NCBI GenBank assembly: GCA_019449595.1
Contig: JAGRPL010000004.1
Coordinates: 868,001 to 932,000 of the forward strand
Source: Rhodoferax sp.
Lineage (GTDB): Bacteria > Pseudomonadota > Gammaproteobacteria > Burkholderiales > Burkholderiaceae_C
Direction of reading: 5' to 3'
Length of the DNA: 64,000 nt
Shown here: in pieces, positions 60,857 through 64,000 of the stretch
How the letters are laid out: every line of letters begins with the position of its first letter
Position numbering within the stretch: the stretch's first letter is position 1
Made by a program: the position numbers and the translations under genes
The notes under the pieces: generated by a model
The model's database searches: none
What the model saw: only the letters and a program-made list of their open reading frames with translations
Told to the model about the DNA's origin: nothing

Positions 60857-61045
60857 GCGGTGACACTCCTCGTTTTTGTTGGCGTAATGCTAGAGGGATC
60901 GTCGGTCTTGTCCATCCCCTGAACGGGGGAAATGTGTCAAGACGCTGCTATGCGGTCTTTTAGTTGCCCCGGCTTGACGTGACGCAACAAGCGGTTCAGC
61001 ATGCACCACAGGTTTCGGCCCTTCGGCTGAACAGTGGAGGCGGAT

Positions 61046-61354
61046 ATGAAAGCCAAAAGTGCTGCGTTATGGGTGGCCGCGAGCGTACTTTCAGCACCGG
61101 CGTGGTCCCAACCGTACGGCCCGGGCATGATGGGCTGGGACGGTGGCGGCTGGGGCTGGGGTTTCGGACTGATGCACGTCCTGTGGTGGGTGTTCCTGGT
61201 CGTGGGGGTCGTGGCGCTGGTGCGCTGGACGGGCCCGCGCCACTACCACCACGGAGGTGAAGACCGCGCGCTGGCCATCCTGCGCGAGCGCTATGCGCGC
61301 GGCGAAATCGACAAGGCCGAGTTCGAGGACCGCAAGCGCGACCTCAGGGGCTGA
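61046..61354 (+). CDS. SHOCT-domain membrane protein
   Basis: A 102-residue protein with a signal-like N-terminus (MKAKSAALWVAASVLSAPAWS), a glycine/tryptophan-rich stretch (MMGWDGGGWGWGFG), one transmembrane helix (about 48-68) and a C-terminal SHOCT motif (ILRERYARGEIDKAEFEDRK). ATG 61046 follows GGAGG. Proteins of this layout are common near copper- or stress-related genes, but none is seen here. It converges with the DsbG-like gene, six bases away. Confidence 0.85.
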   Translation: MKAKSAALWVAASVLSAPAWSQPYGPGMMGWDGGGWGWGFGLMHVLWWVFLVVGVVALVRWTGPRHYHHGGEDRALAILRERYARGEIDKAEFEDRKRDLRG

Positions 61355-61360
61355 GGTGCG

Positions 61361-61951
61361 TCAGGGTACCGTGGTACCCAGAAACTCGGCCAGTGCGGCG
61401 GTGCTCATGGAGCCCTCGCGACTCACGGTCTGGCCGTTGGCCGGGTTCTGGGCCACGATGAACGGCACCGATTCGGCGCCCATGCTGTTGAGCAGCTGGG
61501 TGTTGGCCTTGATGGCTTGTTCCATGTCCGCAGAGATGCTTGCGGATGCGGAAATGCCGCCCGTGCCGGCCAAGAGCGACGCCTCATGCTCGGACATCCG
61601 CTCCACCGGGTTGGCCGCCGACAACAGGGCTGCGCCCTGCGCCGAGCTGCTGGGGTTGATGATGCCCACCGGAATCCAGACAAACTTGATCTTCTTCTGC
61701 AGCGGCAGGGAGGCCTCCCACAGGCGGCCACAGTGCGGGCATTGGGGGTCGAAGAACACATACACGGGGTTGGCAGCCATCAGGGGGCCGGCGGTGAACC
61801 CTTTGGCCTGCGCGGCCACGGTAGCCAGCGACACCTCCCGCTTGGCGGAGCTGCTGGAGCTGGCGGTGCCGGTCGCGGACTCCTGGGGCGAGCAGCCGGC
61901 CAGCAGCAGGGCCACCAGGGCCAGGGAGGAGAAAAGACGGGTCAGGTTCAT
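61361..61951 (-). CDS. DsbC/DsbG-like thioredoxin-fold lipoprotein
   Basis: A 196-residue periplasmic protein with a lipobox (VALLLAGC, Cys at about residue 20), a serine-rich linker, then FFDPQCPHCGRLW, whose CPHC is the redox-active site of the Dsb family, and a cis-proline region VPFIVAQ. It lacks the full dimerisation domain of DsbC, which makes it about 40 residues short of DsbG. It is probably a thiol:disulfide interchange protein anchored to a membrane. An extended frame upstream is not supported. Confidence 0.88.
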   Translation of the reverse strand: MNLTRLFSSLALVALLLAGCSPQESATGTASSSSSAKREVSLATVAAQAKGFTAGPLMAANPVYVFFDPQCPHCGRLWEASLPLQKKIKFVWIPVGIINPSSSAQGAALLSAANPVERMSEHEASLLAGTGGISASASISADMEQAIKANTQLLNSMGAESVPFIVAQNPANGQTVSREGSMSTAALAEFLGTTVP

Positions 61952-62049
61952 GGTGTTCACAACAATAACAAACAGGTGCACAAGGATCGGACTACCTGCC
62001 AATATACCCGCCGAACCGGCCCGCGTCCGGGGCGATCCGTCGGGGGCGC

Positions 62050-63291
62050 TCAGGGGCCGACGCTGCATTCCCGCCGCAGCAGTGCCAAGGCGTCCTTGAG
62101 CGCATAGTCGAATTCGCTCAACAGGGTGGGTTGCGCCTCTTCCACGAAGCTGTCCCAGAGCTGCAGGTAGTCGTGCTGGTGCGGCGCGGGGGCGTGGTGC
62201 ACGATGAACTGGCGTGCCAGCTCCGGCTGGAAGCCGCTTTTGCGGATGCGGCGCACCAAGGTGGCTGCCGATTTTTCGGTCAGCACGGTCTTGGGGGCGC
62301 TGCCGGCGGCCACGCACACGAACAGGGTGAGCAGCGAGCCGTCGTCGCTATGCCCGCTGGTGGCCTTGTCCCACTGTGCAGAAATGGTGCGGTCAAAGTG
62401 GTCGACCGCGTTCAGGCCGTCTTCCAGCCAGAAATAGCGGCCCATGAATGCCGGTGTCTGGTCGAACAGCTTGCGCACCGGCACGGCGGCGTCCAGCATT
62501 CTGGGCAGGTCGGCCAGCACGGACTGGCGCACGGCCTCCACGGCCGGCAGGAACGCCGGCGGCAGGTCCATGGGCAGGGTCAACGCCGGGAGCGATGCCG
62601 CTGCCTTGGCGCTGGCCGCGTGCTTCTTGCGCAGTGCGCCCACCATCTTCTCAAAGGCCACCCAGTCCGGCATCTCGGTGCGTTTGCAGGCCCGTGCCAG
62701 CAGGGCGGTGCGGATCACGGCTTCGGCATCCTTGCCGGCTTCTTCCAGTGCCTCCACGTCCAGCCCCATCTGCTCGGCCAGCCAGACTGCCGCGTCCACC
62801 ACCTGCGCCACCTGGCTGCGCAGGGCCAGCTCCTGCTGGTACTCCGGCAGGCTGCGCAGCGACCATTTGGCCAGCAGCGGAATGTGCGCGTCGGTGAATC
62901 CGGTGTGCTCGTTCATGCCGAAATGGCTGTTTTGGGGCATGGCGATCAGGGCCTTGAGCATGTCCGAGCCGCCTTTGGAGCGCGACAGGAAGGAGTGGTC
63001 GCGCAGTGACTCGGCGGCCTGGCGTAGGTCGCCACTGGTGCTGCTCTCCAGGTACAGGCTCACCAGGTTGACCATGCGCTCGCGGGCCTTCTCCAGTTCC
63101 GGGCGCAGGAATTCGTTGCCGAAGTAGCGCGCAATCTGCACCATGCCCTTGGGCGCATCGGCGCAGATGGCATCCAGCCGGGCCTGGTTGAGGATGCCGT
63201 GCTGCACACCGTAGACCAGCGCCTTCTCAAAGAACGGTCGCGCGTCATAGGTCGATACGGCGTGGTGCGGGGCAGTGTGGGGCATCGTCAT
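62050..63291 (-). CDS. Unrecognised 413-residue cytoplasmic protein
   Basis: I do not recognise a family. The protein is mostly alpha-helical, without a signal peptide or membrane segment. Segments that look conserved are APKGMVQIARYFGNEFLRPE, KGGSDMLKALIAMPQNSHFG and AFMGRYFWLEDGLNAVDHFD. The gene upstream on the same strand ends 33 bases away, so the two probably form an operon and may work together. GC and codon use match the chromosome. The start could be ATG 63291 or the next ATG six bases later (MTMPH). Confidence 0.8.
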   Translation of the reverse strand: MTMPHTAPHHAVSTYDARPFFEKALVYGVQHGILNQARLDAICADAPKGMVQIARYFGNEFLRPELEKARERMVNLVSLYLESSTSGDLRQAAESLRDHSFLSRSKGGSDMLKALIAMPQNSHFGMNEHTGFTDAHIPLLAKWSLRSLPEYQQELALRSQVAQVVDAAVWLAEQMGLDVEALEEAGKDAEAVIRTALLARACKRTEMPDWVAFEKMVGALRKKHAASAKAAASLPALTLPMDLPPAFLPAVEAVRQSVLADLPRMLDAAVPVRKLFDQTPAFMGRYFWLEDGLNAVDHFDRTISAQWDKATSGHSDDGSLLTLFVCVAAGSAPKTVLTEKSAATLVRRIRKSGFQPELARQFIVHHAPAPHQHDYLQLWDSFVEEAQPTLLSEFDYALKDALALLRRECSVGP

Positions 63292-63324
63292 CGTGCAGGT
63301 GGGAGGCGGGTGCGGGCGCCGGGT

Positions 63325-64000
63325 TCAGATGGCGGATTCCTCGTCGTCGTCGCGCGCTGCGGGCGTGGCCTTGCCGCGGTCGGTATCCCCGGTCTCGATG
63401 CGGCCGTCGTCTTCTTCTGCTTGCACCGCCTCGTCGTCGTCTTCATCCAGGCCCAGGTCGTGGGCGCGGGCCTTGGCGCGCAGCACCATGACCATTTCCA
63501 TGAACAGGTCCGGGCACTCGTAGCGCAGCAGCCAAGCCATCTGCATCCAGTCCTGGTCGGCGACCTCGTCGAGTTCCAGCTTGGGCGGCACGTAGGCACT
63601 GGCCAGCAGGGCGGATTCGGACAGCATCTCGCCGTCGTCTTCCACCGAGTCAAAGGTGCCGGTGCGGGCAAAGGCCTCGATGCGGCTCCATTTCTCGGAG
63701 AAGTAGTCGGCCAGCGCCTCGCTGCCGCCTTCCAGGTCGCCAATGGCGTTCAGGAATTCCACCGGGTCGGCGTCTTCCCGGAAGATGACGGAGTTCATCA
63801 TGCCGCGCAGGTGGGTGCGGGTGAGGTCCTTGTACTGCTTCTCGATGACGACGGCGCGGGCAAACATTTCCGGCGTCACCAGCAGGTTGATGACGGATTC
63901 GCGGGAGTTGTCGTACTCGCGGATCACGGCCAGCACGTCCTTGGGGGGCAGCTGCTCCAGCACCACCATCAGGGCGCCGTCGCCTTCGGTATCGGCCAGT
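63325..64000 (-). CDS. Unrecognised acidic protein, 5' end outside window
   Basis: The frame is open to the window edge, so the start is not visible; an internal ATG lies at 63969. The 224 visible residues are helical, with VVLEQLPPKDVLAVIREYDN, LLVTPEMFARAVVIEKQY, and RYECPDLFMEMVMVLRAKAR, followed by a strongly acidic tail (DEDDDEAVQAEEDDGRI and a final DDDEESAI). It resembles, loosely, large proteins of the DUF6178 type, but I cannot support that. It is linked to the next gene by 33 bases. Confidence 0.75.
   Translation of the reverse strand, partial: LADTEGDGALMVVLEQLPPKDVLAVIREYDNSRESVINLLVTPEMFARAVVIEKQYKDLTRTHLRGMMNSVIFREDADPVEFLNAIGDLEGGSEALADYFSEKWSRIEAFARTGTFDSVEDDGEMLSESALLASAYVPPKLELDEVADQDWMQMAWLLRYECPDLFMEMVMVLRAKARAHDLGLDEDDDEAVQAEEDDGRIETGDTDRGKATPAARDDDEESAI

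Overview
The window is ordinary chromosome from a high-GC betaproteobacterium, most likely a member of the Comamonadaceae (Burkholderiales) close to Rhodoferax, Acidovorax or Polaromonas. This rests on gene order (thrS-infC-rpmI-rplT-pheS-pheT-ihfA-merR-tRNA-Pro; smc-zipA-ligA), on protein types such as a histone-H1/SWIB fusion, and on a short dispersed repeat of a kind I associate with this family. No rRNA, CRISPR, prophage or transposase was seen.

Layout. 1-2693: end of the threonine pathway (hom, thrC). 2764-4770: molybdopterin genes moeA-moaD-moaE. 4992-7589: clpB behind a heat-shock-type promoter. 7690-10330: a small accessory patch with a HigA-like antitoxin, the wreck of its toxin, and an AT-rich gene for an exported protein of unknown function. 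10331-15060: thioesterase, MFS carrier, small membrane protein, ProQ/FinO protein, orphan ABC ATPase, DNA-binding SWIB protein, RraA-like protein. 15044-24714: a drug/metabolite exporter facing a complete polyamine uptake and gamma-glutamylation set (puuA-like, aminotransferase, potFGHI-like, aldehyde dehydrogenase). 25059-26375: aceA behind two strong operator-like palindromes. 26472-34578: the translation/IHF cluster with tRNA-Pro(GGG). 34724-35916: a Gly-rich secreted protein and an NTF2-like protein. 35918-43325: a tightly overlapped leftward operon dapC-dapD-pilU-dapE-prmB-ABC-F-small ORF. 43466-51624: smc, zipA-like, ligA, def and an HDOD gene. 51647-55092: map and glnD, leftward. 55268-59293: purL. 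59294-64000: chemoreceptor, SHOCT protein, DsbG-like lipoprotein and two linked genes I do not recognise, the last cut by the window edge.

The most unusual feature is a dispersed DNA repeat. A 27-base hairpin core, usually within a 50-60-base element, occurs about ten times here in both orientations. Copies lie between genes, next to or inside terminators and leaders, and also inside coding sequences (moeA, a DMT exporter, prmB, dapE, and purL twice) without breaking the frame. In dapE the element appears to add about 18 residues. Because the same DNA motif is read in different frames and on different strands, its conservation is at the DNA or RNA level, not the protein level. Other points of note are the ATC start codon of infC, the dead toxin beside an intact antitoxin, the 73-base inverted repeat before clpB, and a GTG-started 42-residue ORF overlapping the ABC-F gene.
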